DNA of 64,000 nucleotides. It comes from an uncultured Roseobacter sp. (GTDB lineage: Bacteria; Pseudomonadota; Alphaproteobacteria; Rhodobacterales; Rhodobacteraceae). Below the pieces are notes generated by a model. It was not told the origin of the DNA, ran no database searches, and saw only the letters and a list, made by a program, of their open reading frames with translations. Position numbers and translations under genes: made by a program. Below, piece by piece: positions 17,346 to 24,728 of the stretch (positions are counted from its first letter, which is position 1; each line of letters opens with the position of its first letter). Location: positions 124,001 to 188,000 of the forward strand of contig NZ_CANLKW010000001.1 of the NCBI RefSeq assembly GCF_947491795.1, written 5' to 3'.

Positions 17346-18545
17346 TTACGATGCCTCTGACGCGGTCAGAGTGATGCTCACGGTGACGGAAAACCCGAGA
17401 CTTGCTTCGTCTTTCTGAGCATCTCCGATGGCAAAATCCCGCCGGTCGAGGGTGGTTTCCGCCTGCATGGCGGCAGTGCCCTCTGCGATGTCCAGAGTGA
17501 AGGGGAAGCTGACGGGCACGGACATGTCTTTGATGGTCATCGTCCCAACGGCTGAGTATCCGTCGTCTGTGCGGATCAGATCGGCGGTATAGGTCGCCGT
17601 GGGGAAGTTTTCAGCATTGAAGAAGTCCGGGCCGAGGGCCTGTGAGGTGACGGACCCCAGCGTAAGCGATCCGATGGAAATGGTCACCCCGACCGATCCT
17701 GCGGGTCCTTCGGTGATGCTTTCATCAAAACTGATGGCGGCGGTCCAGTCCGAAAAGCTGCCTGTGACGTCAGAGCCGAGCTGTTTCACGCTGATGGACA
17801 GGGTGCCGTCCTGAACGACCCAGTCGGACTGCACATCCTCCAGGGCTGCGGCCTGAACTGTCTCCCCGTGATGGGCATAGACGCCCAGGGCCGAACCGAT
17901 CCCCAGCGCGCCCGCCCAGATCACAAGAGCTGCGACAACCGGCAGAGCGACACGGTGGTGCGCCTGCACGTCCGGCACCGCAGGGCGCCCGGGCAGCATG
18001 CGGCGCAGGGTGCTGTCGCGGTCGATGACGTGGTGTTTCAGCGCGCCTGCGACATGCAGCAGGATGCAGGCTGCCAGCACACGCTCGAAGACGATATGCA
18101 GCCCGACGGTGGTCGCGGCCAGGCTTTCGGATTTCGGCACCATTGGCAGGTTCTGACCCAGGGGCCACCAGATCGGCGCGAAGCCTTCGGTGGAGGCATG
18201 GTGAACCCAGCCCGACAGTGGCACGAGCAGCAGCGAGCCGTAGAGCAGCCAGTGCACGGTTTCAGCGGCAAAGCTTTCCAGTTTGCGGTCCGCATGCAGC
18301 AATCCGGGCTTTGGCTGGCTCAGCGCCCAGAGGATGCGGGCCAGCGCCACAAAGAAGACGGTGATGCCGAGGGTTTTGTGCAGCGAGAAAAACCAGGCCT
18401 TTTGTGCCAGGGCCCCGGAAGTGTCATAGGGCAGACCGTTGGCATAGATGCCCAGTGGGATCAGCGTGATGATCAGCAGGGCGGTCAGCCAGTGAAAGGC
18501 CTTGGTCACGCCACCGTAGTGGGTCGTGGAGTTTGTCATGGGCAT
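17346..18545 (-). CDS. Cytochrome b561 fused to a YceI domain
   Basis: The 399-residue protein begins with a b561 module of about 185 residues with four membrane helices and haem-ligand histidines (AFHWLTALLIITL, LHKTLGITVFFVALARILWAL, VHWLLYGSLLLVPLSGWVHH, GLHIVFERVLAACILLHVAGALKHH). A fifth helix (VALPVVAALVIWAGALGIG) leads to a periplasmic YceI barrel from about 225 to the end. In E. coli the same two domains are separate neighbours, YceJ and YceI. Fusion ties haem-dependent electron transfer to an isoprenoid-binding barrel. The ATG chosen lies eight bases after AGGAG on the minus strand; the longer frame to 18836 encodes Pro/Arg-rich sequence and is rejected. It is divergent from fabD. 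Confidence 0.85.
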   Translation of the reverse strand: MPMTNSTTHYGGVTKAFHWLTALLIITLIPLGIYANGLPYDTSGALAQKAWFFSLHKTLGITVFFVALARILWALSQPKPGLLHADRKLESFAAETVHWLLYGSLLLVPLSGWVHHASTEGFAPIWWPLGQNLPMVPKSESLAATTVGLHIVFERVLAACILLHVAGALKHHVIDRDSTLRRMLPGRPAVPDVQAHHRVALPVVAALVIWAGALGIGSALGVYAHHGETVQAAALEDVQSDWVVQDGTLSISVKQLGSDVTGSFSDWTAAISFDESITEGPAGSVGVTISIGSLTLGSVTSQALGPDFFNAENFPTATYTADLIRTDDGYSAVGTMTIKDMSVPVSFPFTLDIAEGTAAMQAETTLDRRDFAIGDAQKDEASLGFSVTVSITLTASEAS

Positions 18546-18721
18546 GGCGGCGCTCCTCTCGGGTATTGGTTGGACAATAGGGTAAGCCATCCGGATGTCA
18601 CCACAATCCGTTCCAGCGCACAGGTCATGCGCGTTATGGTGGGATTTCACAGGCGGGTGCCGTTGCCCTTGACGCGCGGGCAGGCTAATCCATGCACAGA
18701 AGGTATAAAGGGGCGGTACAG

Positions 18722-19654
18722 ATGAGCATTGCATTCGTTTTTCCCGGACAGGGCGCGCAGACAATCGGCATGGGCCGGGCGCTGGCAGAGGCCTGGCCTG
18801 CGGCACGCGCCGTTTTCGACGAGGTGGACGCGGCACTGGGGGAAAACCTCAGCGATCTGATCTGGGAGGGCGATATTGAAACGCTGACCCTGACAGAGAA
18901 TGCGCAGCCGGCGCTGATGGCGACCTCTGTGGCGGCGCTGCGGGCGCTGGAGGCCGAGGGGCTGGGCATGGACCGTGTGAGCCATGTGGCGGGTCATTCG
19001 CTGGGCGAATATTCGGCGCTGGCAGCGGCGGGCACCTTTTCTGTGGCGGATGCTGCCCGGCTGCTGCGCACGCGGGGTCTGGCGATGCAGCAGGCTGTGC
19101 CGGTGGGCGAGGGTGCCATGGCGGCCGTGCTGGGGCTGGATTTCGATACGGTCACAAAAGTTGCCGCCGATGCCGCCGAAGGTCAGGTCTGTCAGGTGGC
19201 AAACCAGAATGATCCCGCGCAGAATGTCGTTTCAGGCAATAAAGCCGCTGTGGAACGCGCCTGTGCGCTGGCCAAAGAGGCCGGTGCGAAACGCGCGCTG
19301 ATGCTGCCGGTTTCCGCACCGTTTCATTGTGAACTGATGGCCCCGGCTGCCGAAAAGATGGCTGAGGCGCTCCAAACCGTTGAGATGAATGCGCCCTCTG
19401 TGCCGCTGGTGGCCAACGTGACGGCGGAGGCGGTGACGGACCCGGCGGACATCAGAAAACTGCTGATCGCGCAGGTCACAGGCCAGGTGCGCTGGAGTTC
19501 GTCGGTGGAATGGATGGCGGCGAACGGTGTCACGGAGTTCTGGGAAATCGGTGCGGGCAAAGCGCTGAGCGGCATGATCCGCCGCATCGCAAAAGAAGCC
19601 GGGACCCGGAGCATCGGGACGCCGGACGATATCAAAGCGGCCCTCGGGGCCTGA
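18722..19654 (+). CDS. fabD: Malonyl-CoA:ACP transacylase
   Basis: The 310-residue enzyme transfers malonyl from CoA to acyl carrier protein, supplying the elongation unit for fatty acid synthesis. It shows FVFPGQGAQ at 5-13, the nucleophile GHSLGEYSAL with Ser93, the conserved Arg region around residue 118, and PVSAPFHCELM with the catalytic His near 202. The start begins the typical N-terminal strand; ten upstream codons are unlikely. It heads a cluster with fabG (14 bases on), acpP and fabF. It is divergent from the b561-YceI gene. Confidence 0.97.
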   Translation: MSIAFVFPGQGAQTIGMGRALAEAWPAARAVFDEVDAALGENLSDLIWEGDIETLTLTENAQPALMATSVAALRALEAEGLGMDRVSHVAGHSLGEYSALAAAGTFSVADAARLLRTRGLAMQQAVPVGEGAMAAVLGLDFDTVTKVAADAAEGQVCQVANQNDPAQNVVSGNKAAVERACALAKEAGAKRALMLPVSAPFHCELMAPAAEKMAEALQTVEMNAPSVPLVANVTAEAVTDPADIRKLLIAQVTGQVRWSSSVEWMAANGVTEFWEIGAGKALSGMIRRIAKEAGTRSIGTPDDIKAALGA

Positions 19655-19668
19655 GCAGGAGAGACGAT

Positions 19669-20406
19669 ATGTTTGATCTGACAGGGAAAAACGCACTGGT
19701 CACCGGTGCATCAGGGGGCATCGGCGCGGGGATTGCGCGCAGCCTGCATGCGGCGGGGGCCACGGTGGGTCTGTCGGGCACACGCACCGGCCCGCTGGAG
19801 GCGCTGGCGGCTGAGCTGGGCGGGCGGGCGCATGTGCTGCCCTGTAACCTCAGCGATATGGAGGCTGTGGACGCGCTGCCGAAAGAGGCAGGGGCCGCAA
19901 TGGGATCGGTGGATATTCTGATCAACAACGCCGGGATCACCCGCGACAACCTCTTTATGCGCATGTCAGACGATGAATGGCAGTCGGTCCTGGATGTGAA
20001 CCTGACGGCGACCTTCCGCCTGTGCAAGGGTGTGATGCGCGGTATGATGAAAGCGCGCTGGGGGCGGATTGTGAACATCACCTCGGTTGTGGGATCAACC
20101 GGCAATCCGGGCCAGGCCAATTATGCCGCCTCCAAGGCTGGAGTGCTGGGCATGACAAAGAGCCTGGCCTATGAGGTGGCCAGCCGCGGGATTACCGTAA
20201 ATGCCGTGGCGCCGGGCTTTATCGAGACGGCAATGACCGACAAACTGAACGATGATCAGAAAGCCGCCATTCTGGGGCAGGTCCCGGCCGGGCGCATGGG
20301 AACACCGGCGGAAATCGCCTCCTCTGTTCTCTATCTTGCGAGCCCGGAGGCAGGGTATGTTACTGGAACGACCTTGCATGTAAACGGCGGTATGGCCATG
20401 TTGTAA
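19669..20406 (+). CDS. fabG: 3-oxoacyl-ACP reductase
   Basis: The 245-residue short-chain dehydrogenase reduces 3-oxoacyl-ACP with NADPH. It shows the nucleotide loop TGASGGIGAGIA (about 12-23), NNAGITRD (86-93), and the catalytic set Ser139, Tyr152 and Lys156 (NITSVVG, YAASKAG). PGFIETAMT and the C-terminal VTGTTLHVNGGMAM are also typical of FabG. GGAGAGACGAT precedes the ATG. It follows fabD closely and is probably co-transcribed with it. Confidence 0.97.
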   Translation: MFDLTGKNALVTGASGGIGAGIARSLHAAGATVGLSGTRTGPLEALAAELGGRAHVLPCNLSDMEAVDALPKEAGAAMGSVDILINNAGITRDNLFMRMSDDEWQSVLDVNLTATFRLCKGVMRGMMKARWGRIVNITSVVGSTGNPGQANYAASKAGVLGMTKSLAYEVASRGITVNAVAPGFIETAMTDKLNDDQKAAILGQVPAGRMGTPAEIASSVLYLASPEAGYVTGTTLHVNGGMAML

Positions 20407-20551
20407 GCGGTGGAGGTTCCCGTAAAACGGGTCTTCACAATCTGTTTGCCATCCCTTCAGCTTATGCTAGAGGGGGCGCAGAACGGAATCGGCGGCTGAG
20501 AAATCAGACACGCCACCGCCCCGGAGTTGTGACAGGTTTCGCAGCAGACCG

Positions 20552-20655
20552 GGCAAGAGCCGCCCCTTTTGGGGCAAACGCGGCCTCACCCCCGGCAAGC
20601 CGGGGCAGCCGCAACCAAAGGGGGCCCTGAATATGGCCCGAAAAGAATGAGGGAT
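20552..20655 (+). promoter_or_regulatory. Structured 5' leader of acpP with three stem-loops
   Basis: Three hairpins lie in a row just before acpP. GCCCC-TTTT-GGGGC spans 20562-20575, CCCCGGC-AA-GCCGGGG spans 20590-20605, and GGGCC-N8-GGCCC spans 20622-20639. The last ends about ten bases before the ribosome binding site. They could stabilise the very abundant acpP mRNA or mark processing from the fabD-fabG transcript. None is followed by a T run. Confidence 0.4.
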
Positions 20656-20659
20656 TACT

Positions 20660-20893
20660 ATGAGCGACATCGCAGATCGCGTTAAGAAAATCGTTGTTGA
20701 GCACCTTGGTGTTGAAGAAGACAAAGTAACCGAGAATGCGTCGTTCATCGACGATCTGGGTGCTGACAGTCTCGACACGGTTGAGCTGGTGATGGCATTC
20801 GAGGAAGAATTCGGCATCGAAATCCCCGATGACGCAGCCGAAACCATTCAGACATTCGGCGATGCGGTGAAGTTTATCACAGAAGCATCCTGA
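20660..20893 (+). CDS. acpP: Acyl carrier protein
   Basis: The 77-residue acidic protein has the phosphopantetheine site [13 protein letters not shown] with Ser37, and four helices typical of bacterial ACP. It carries growing acyl chains for the fatty acid synthase enzymes encoded on both sides. A GAGGG ribosome site precedes the ATG. A 250-base structured leader separates it from fabG, and a terminator follows, so it can be transcribed as a short unit. Confidence 0.98.
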   Translation: MSDIADRVKKIVVEHLGVEEDKVTENASFIDDLGADSLDTVELVMAFEEEFGIEIPDDAAETIQTFGDAVKFITEAS

Positions 20894-20930
20894 GCCCGGG
20901 CCGGGTCGGCCCGGTCTGTGAGCAAGAAAC

Positions 20931-20962
20931 GGCGTCTTTCCATGCGGAGAGACGCCTTTTTT
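20931..20962 (+). terminator. Intrinsic terminator of acpP
   Basis: GGCGTCT (20931-20937) pairs with AGACGCC (20950-20956), followed by six T. Confidence 0.9.
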
Positions 20963-21063
20963 GTGCGCTGCGGGTGCCAGGGGCTTGAACTGCCCCCGCG
21001 TCCTGCGCATCATTGATCCCAACAGAGGGCGCAAAGCCCCGCATTTGGTTTGAGGCCGGACAC

Positions 21064-21597
21064 ATGTCGCGCACGATCCCGACAATCAATACGCAGCGAC
21101 TGACCCTGCGCGGCATGCGCGCCGAGGATTTCAGCCGCTTTGCCGAAATCTGGTCGATGCCCGGGGTCGTTGAGTATATCGACGGCGCGCCGTGGCCCCG
21201 CAGCAAAGCCTGGGCGGCGTTTCTGCGCAATGCGGGCCACTGGCAGATCACCGGCTTTGGCCAGTGGGCCATTCACCGCCACCGTGCGCCCGAGATGTCC
21301 GGACAGGCGGGATTTTTCTATGCCAAACGGGATCTGGGCGATGATTTTGACAGTTTTCCCGAGGCCGGCTGGGTGCTGGCACCGGATGCGCACGGGCAGG
21401 GGTTTGGCATTGAGGCTGTGCGCGCGGCGCATGACTGGTTTGACCGGGTCATTACCGGGCAGCTGGTGTGCATGATCGCACCCGAAAACACACCGTCGTT
21501 TCGGATTGCGGAGGCCATGGGCTACCAGCATTTGCGCGACACAGAGCTTGAGGGCGATCCGGTCACGCTGATGGTTCGCAAAGGGCCGCCGCAATAG
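21064..21597 (+). CDS. GNAT-family N-acetyltransferase (RimJ/RimL-like)
   Basis: The 177-residue protein opens with TINTQRLTLRGMRAEDF, typical of the RimJ/RimL group. Its acetyl-CoA loop region is GWVLAPDAHGQGFGIEAVRAAHDWFD, and the final motif is PENTPSFRIAEAMGYQHL. This family acetylates protein N-termini or small amines; the substrate cannot be told. It lies between acpP and fabF on the same strand, an insertion into the usual order, but has its own spacing on both sides. GAGG precedes the chosen ATG; an earlier ATG at 21013 lacks a good ribosome site. Confidence 0.85.
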   Translation: MSRTIPTINTQRLTLRGMRAEDFSRFAEIWSMPGVVEYIDGAPWPRSKAWAAFLRNAGHWQITGFGQWAIHRHRAPEMSGQAGFFYAKRDLGDDFDSFPEAGWVLAPDAHGQGFGIEAVRAAHDWFDRVITGQLVCMIAPENTPSFRIAEAMGYQHLRDTELEGDPVTLMVRKGPPQ

Positions 21598-21686
21598 CGG
21601 TGTCGCTGCGCGGCAGCGTGCGCAGGCCCTTGCACAGATGAGGCACCTCGCTATATGGGGATCACCGAAATGAAGGGGGCAGCAAA

Positions 21687-22946
21687 ATGCGCAGAGTAGT
21701 CATCACCGGTCTTGGCCTGGTCACACCTTTGGCTGACGGCGTCGAGGAAAGCTGGTCACGCATTCTGGACGGACAGTCCGGCGCGGGCCCCATCACAGGA
21801 TTTGACCCGAGCAAACTGGTCACGCAGTACGCCTGCGAAGTACCCCTGGGCGATGGCAGCGACGGCACCTTTGATGCCGGCAAATACATGGAGCCCAAAG
21901 AGCAGCGCAAGGTGGATACCTTTATTCTCTTTGGTCTGGCGGCCGCCCAGCAGGCCGTTGAGGACGCGGGCTGGACCCCTGAGGATAAAGAAAGCCTGGA
22001 GCGTACAGGCGTGCTGATCGGCTCGGGGATCGGTGGGCTGAACTCTATCGCGAACACAGCCGTGATGATGGCCGAAAAGGGCCCGCGCCGCGTGTCGCCC
22101 TTCTTTGTGCCGGGCGCGCTGATCAACCTGATCTCGGGTCAGGTGTCGATCCGCTATGGCTTCAAAGGGCCGAACCACTCGGTTGTGACGGCCTGTTCGA
22201 CCGGGGCCCATGCCATTGGCGATGCTTCGCGTCTGATCCAGCACGGCGATGCGGATGTGATGGTTGCAGGTGGGGCCGAAGCGGCGATCTGCGAGATCGG
22301 CATTGCCGGGTTCAACGCCTGTAAGGCTCTGAGCACAAAACGCGGGGATGACCCGCAGAAAGCCAGCCGCCCCTATGATGCGGACCGCGACGGATTCGTG
22401 ATGGGCGAGGGCGCAGGCATTGTGGTGCTGGAAGAATACGAGCACGCCAAAGCGCGCGGCGCGAAAATCTATGCCGAAGTGCTGGGTTATGGCCTGTCCG
22501 GCGATGCCTATCACATCACAGCGCCGTCCGAGGATGGTGAGGGCGGCGAGCGTTCCATGCGCAATGCGCTGCGCAATGCCGGTGTTGAGCCCTCTGAAGT
22601 GGATTACATCAACGCACACGGCACCTCGACCATGGCCGACACCATCGAGCTGGGCGCTGTGGAGCGTCTGATGGGTGAGCACGCGGGCAAGGTAACGATG
22701 TCCTCGACCAAATCCGCCACCGGCCACCTGCTGGGTGCTGCGGGTGCGATTGAGGCGATCTTCTCGATCCTCGCGATCCGCGACCAGGTAGCACCGCCCA
22801 CGATCAACCTGGACAACCCGGCGGTTGAGACACCGATTGATCTGGCGCCCAACGCCAAACGCGAACGCGAGATCAATGTGGCGCTGTCCAATTCCTTTGG
22901 CTTTGGCGGCACCAATGCGAGCGTTGTCTTTGGGAAAGTCAGCTGA
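21687..22946 (+). CDS. fabF: 3-oxoacyl-ACP synthase II
   Basis: The 419-residue condensing enzyme elongates acyl-ACP with malonyl-ACP. It has MRRVVITGLGLVTPL at the N-terminus, the nucleophile Cys170 in TACSTGAHAIG, and the two catalytic histidines in INAHGTSTMADTIE and KSATGHLLGAAG. The glycine-rich end SFGFGGTNASVVF is also present. Its stop overlaps the mltG start by one base (TGATG), so mltG is translationally coupled. GGGGG precedes the ATG. Confidence 0.97.
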   Translation: MRRVVITGLGLVTPLADGVEESWSRILDGQSGAGPITGFDPSKLVTQYACEVPLGDGSDGTFDAGKYMEPKEQRKVDTFILFGLAAAQQAVEDAGWTPEDKESLERTGVLIGSGIGGLNSIANTAVMMAEKGPRRVSPFFVPGALINLISGQVSIRYGFKGPNHSVVTACSTGAHAIGDASRLIQHGDADVMVAGGAEAAICEIGIAGFNACKALSTKRGDDPQKASRPYDADRDGFVMGEGAGIVVLEEYEHAKARGAKIYAEVLGYGLSGDAYHITAPSEDGEGGERSMRNALRNAGVEPSEVDYINAHGTSTMADTIELGAVERLMGEHAGKVTMSSTKSATGHLLGAAGAIEAIFSILAIRDQVAPPTINLDNPAVETPIDLAPNAKREREINVALSNSFGFGGTNASVVFGKVS

Positions 22947-24112
22947 TGTGGCGACATATCGCTTCCAATGCGGTGACAGCGCTGATTGTGCTGCTTTTTC
23001 TCATGGGGGGCGTGATCCTCTGGGGGCAGCGGCAGTACCAGGGGCCGGGACCTCTGGCAGAGGCGGCCTGTGTTCAGGTGGACCGGGGCAGCACCATGCG
23101 CCGTGTCAGCGAACAGCTTGAGGCACAGGGGGCTGTCAGTTCGGCCCCGCTCTTTCGCATCGGTGCCGACTATGCGGACAAATCCGGCGATCTGAAAGCG
23201 GGCAGTTATCTTGTGGGGCCCGGGGCCTCCATGGCCGAGATCGTCGATGCGGTGACCCGGGGCGGTGCCAGCACCTGCGGGACTGAAGTGGTGTACCGTG
23301 TCGGTGTGAACCGCGTGAACGTGCAGCTGCGCGAGCTTGACCCGGTGTCGGGCCGGTTTGAGGAGAAAGCCGCCTTTAACCCGGCGGAAGATGACGCGCC
23401 GGAGATCTATCTGGACCGTAAGGAAAGTGCCGGAACGCGGTTCCGTGTGGCCCTGGCAGAAGGCGTCACGAGTTGGCAGGTGGTGGAAAGCCTGAAAGCG
23501 ATGGATGTGCTGGAGGGCGAGGTAGCTGAGCTGCCGCCTGAGGGGGCGCTGGCACCGGACAGCTATGAAGTCCGGCCCGGCGATACCCGCGCTGAGGTCA
23601 TTGAGCGCATGACCGAACAGCAGCTTGAGCGGGTCGCCGAGGTCTGGGCAGCGCGGGACGAAAACCTGCCCGTTGAGACGCCGGAAGAACTGCTGGTGCT
23701 GGCCTCGATCATCGAGAAGGAAACCGGCGTGGCCGAAGAGCGCGGCCAGGTGGCCAGTGTTTTTGTTAACCGCCTGAACCGTGGCATGCGCCTGCAGACA
23801 GACCCCACAGTGATCTATGGTGTGACCGAAGGGCGGGGCGTACTGGGCCGCGGGCTGCGCCAGAGCGAACTGCGCGCAGCGACCCCCTGGAACACCTATG
23901 TGATCGAGGGGCTGCCACCGACGCCGATTGCCAACCCGGGGCTCGCCAGCCTGGAGGCTGCGGCGCGGCCCGAAGAGACGCCCTATATCTTCTTTGTGGC
24001 GGACGGCACGGGTGGTCACGCCTTTGCGGAAACGCTGGACGAGCACAACCGCAACGTGGCCGAATGGCGCAAAATCGAGGCGGAACGCCAGCAGCAGTCC
24101 ACTGGTAACTGA
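22946..24112 (+). CDS. mltG: Endolytic murein transglycosylase
   Basis: The 388-residue protein has one N-terminal membrane helix (about 8-28, VTALIVLLFLMGGVILW), a LysM-like region, and the catalytic YceG domain with LASIIEKETG (Glu near 257) and VFVNRLNRGMRLQTDPTVIYG. It cleaves nascent glycan strands in the periplasm and is thought to set their length. It is coupled to fabF. This link of fabF and mltG recurs in proteobacteria and connects membrane and wall synthesis. Confidence 0.95.
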   Translation: MWRHIASNAVTALIVLLFLMGGVILWGQRQYQGPGPLAEAACVQVDRGSTMRRVSEQLEAQGAVSSAPLFRIGADYADKSGDLKAGSYLVGPGASMAEIVDAVTRGGASTCGTEVVYRVGVNRVNVQLRELDPVSGRFEEKAAFNPAEDDAPEIYLDRKESAGTRFRVALAEGVTSWQVVESLKAMDVLEGEVAELPPEGALAPDSYEVRPGDTRAEVIERMTEQQLERVAEVWAARDENLPVETPEELLVLASIIEKETGVAEERGQVASVFVNRLNRGMRLQTDPTVIYGVTEGRGVLGRGLRQSELRAATPWNTYVIEGLPPTPIANPGLASLEAAARPEETPYIFFVADGTGGHAFAETLDEHNRNVAEWRKIEAERQQQSTGN

Positions 24113-24189
24113 CCTTTGGTCAACCTGAACCGCACGCAGCCCGGAAGGCCTTTAAACACAGGGGATTGCTGCTTTCCGGGGTCTTTGCT

Positions 24190-24204
24190 TTAGCAATTCG
24201 TTAA
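24190..24204 (+). promoter_or_regulatory. Degenerate CtrA-like site upstream of the GTA promoter
   Basis: TTAG-N7-TTAA has the correct half-site spacing for CtrA but one mismatch, and lacks the final C. It is centred about 50 bases before the -35 element. Support is weak. Confidence 0.3.
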
Positions 24205-24210
24205 TGGCAC

Positions 24211-24264
24211 CGTACGGTCAAGCATTTGACCTTGCATGGTTTTTTCTTGACTCTGCGTACGGTC
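24211..24264 (+). repeat. Direct repeat CGTACGGTC flanking/inside the GTA promoter
   Basis: CGTACGGTC occurs at 24211-24219, within the palindrome ACCGTACGGT at 24209-24218, and again at 24256-24264, between the -35 and -10 elements. The centre-to-centre distance is 45 bases. This is a plausible binding site for a GTA-specific activator such as GafA, or for a repressor. Confidence 0.5.
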
Positions 24265-24275
24265 TTGCGTATAAC
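24247..24275 (+). promoter_or_regulatory. Predicted sigma-70-type promoter of the GTA cluster
   Basis: TTGACT (24247-24252), a 17-base spacer and TATAAC (24270-24275) are close to consensus. Transcription would start near 24282, about 100 bases before g1. Confidence 0.65.
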
Positions 24276-24300
24276 TTGTGACATGCTGGAAGAAATGGGC

Positions 24301-24337
24301 AAACGACCCCGGGAGTGATCCCGACGGGTCGTTTTTT
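24301..24337 (+). terminator. Strong intrinsic terminator inside the GTA leader
   Basis: AAACGACCC (24301-24309) pairs with GGGTCGTTT (24326-24334). An inner CGGGA/TCCCG stem extends it, and TTTTTTCGTTTTT follows. It may end mltG transcripts, but it lies downstream of the predicted GTA promoter and 47 bases before g1. Confidence 0.85.
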
Positions 24338-24383
24338 CGTTTTTCTCGTGCGGAGACCTACGCGCATGAGAGGTAGAACCTGA

Positions 24384-24728
24384 ATGACTACTATGACCCC
24401 GGAGCACGTAGCGTCGCAATCTGAAGATCTTCTGAACTCCGTTATCGGATCCATCAGAGATCTGCGCAAAGAACTTGAAGACCTCAAAGAGAAGGTCCGC
24501 GCAGGTGAGGAATTTCAGACGACGCAGGGCAGCAAATCAGTGGCATCGGCGACGTCGCTGCTGAGAACCTGCCAGGAAGTGGAGAACCGCCTTGTCGAAT
24601 GCCGAAGCAAAACCGCCGGTATTGCCCGCGGGGGCTATGCCCTCGACCTTGAAAAAGCACGGGCTGATATCGGGTGCAAGCTGGATCGGCTCCGCTGCAC
24701 ACGACGTGCAGCAGACCTTCCTGAATGA
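24384..24728 (+). CDS. g1: GTA gene g1, small terminase-like protein
   Basis: The 114-residue, mostly helical protein (SEDLLNSVIGSIRDLRKELEDLKEKV) matches the first gene of Rhodobacter-type GTA clusters in place and character. In the R. capsulatus particle this product acts as the small terminase subunit in DNA packaging. A second helical block includes TSLLRTCQEVENRLVECRSK. Its 3' third overlaps g2 in another frame by up to 137 bases. It is the first gene after the promoter-terminator leader. Confidence 0.8.
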   Translation: MTTMTPEHVASQSEDLLNSVIGSIRDLRKELEDLKEKVRAGEEFQTTQGSKSVASATSLLRTCQEVENRLVECRSKTAGIARGGYALDLEKARADIGCKLDRLRCTRRAADLPE

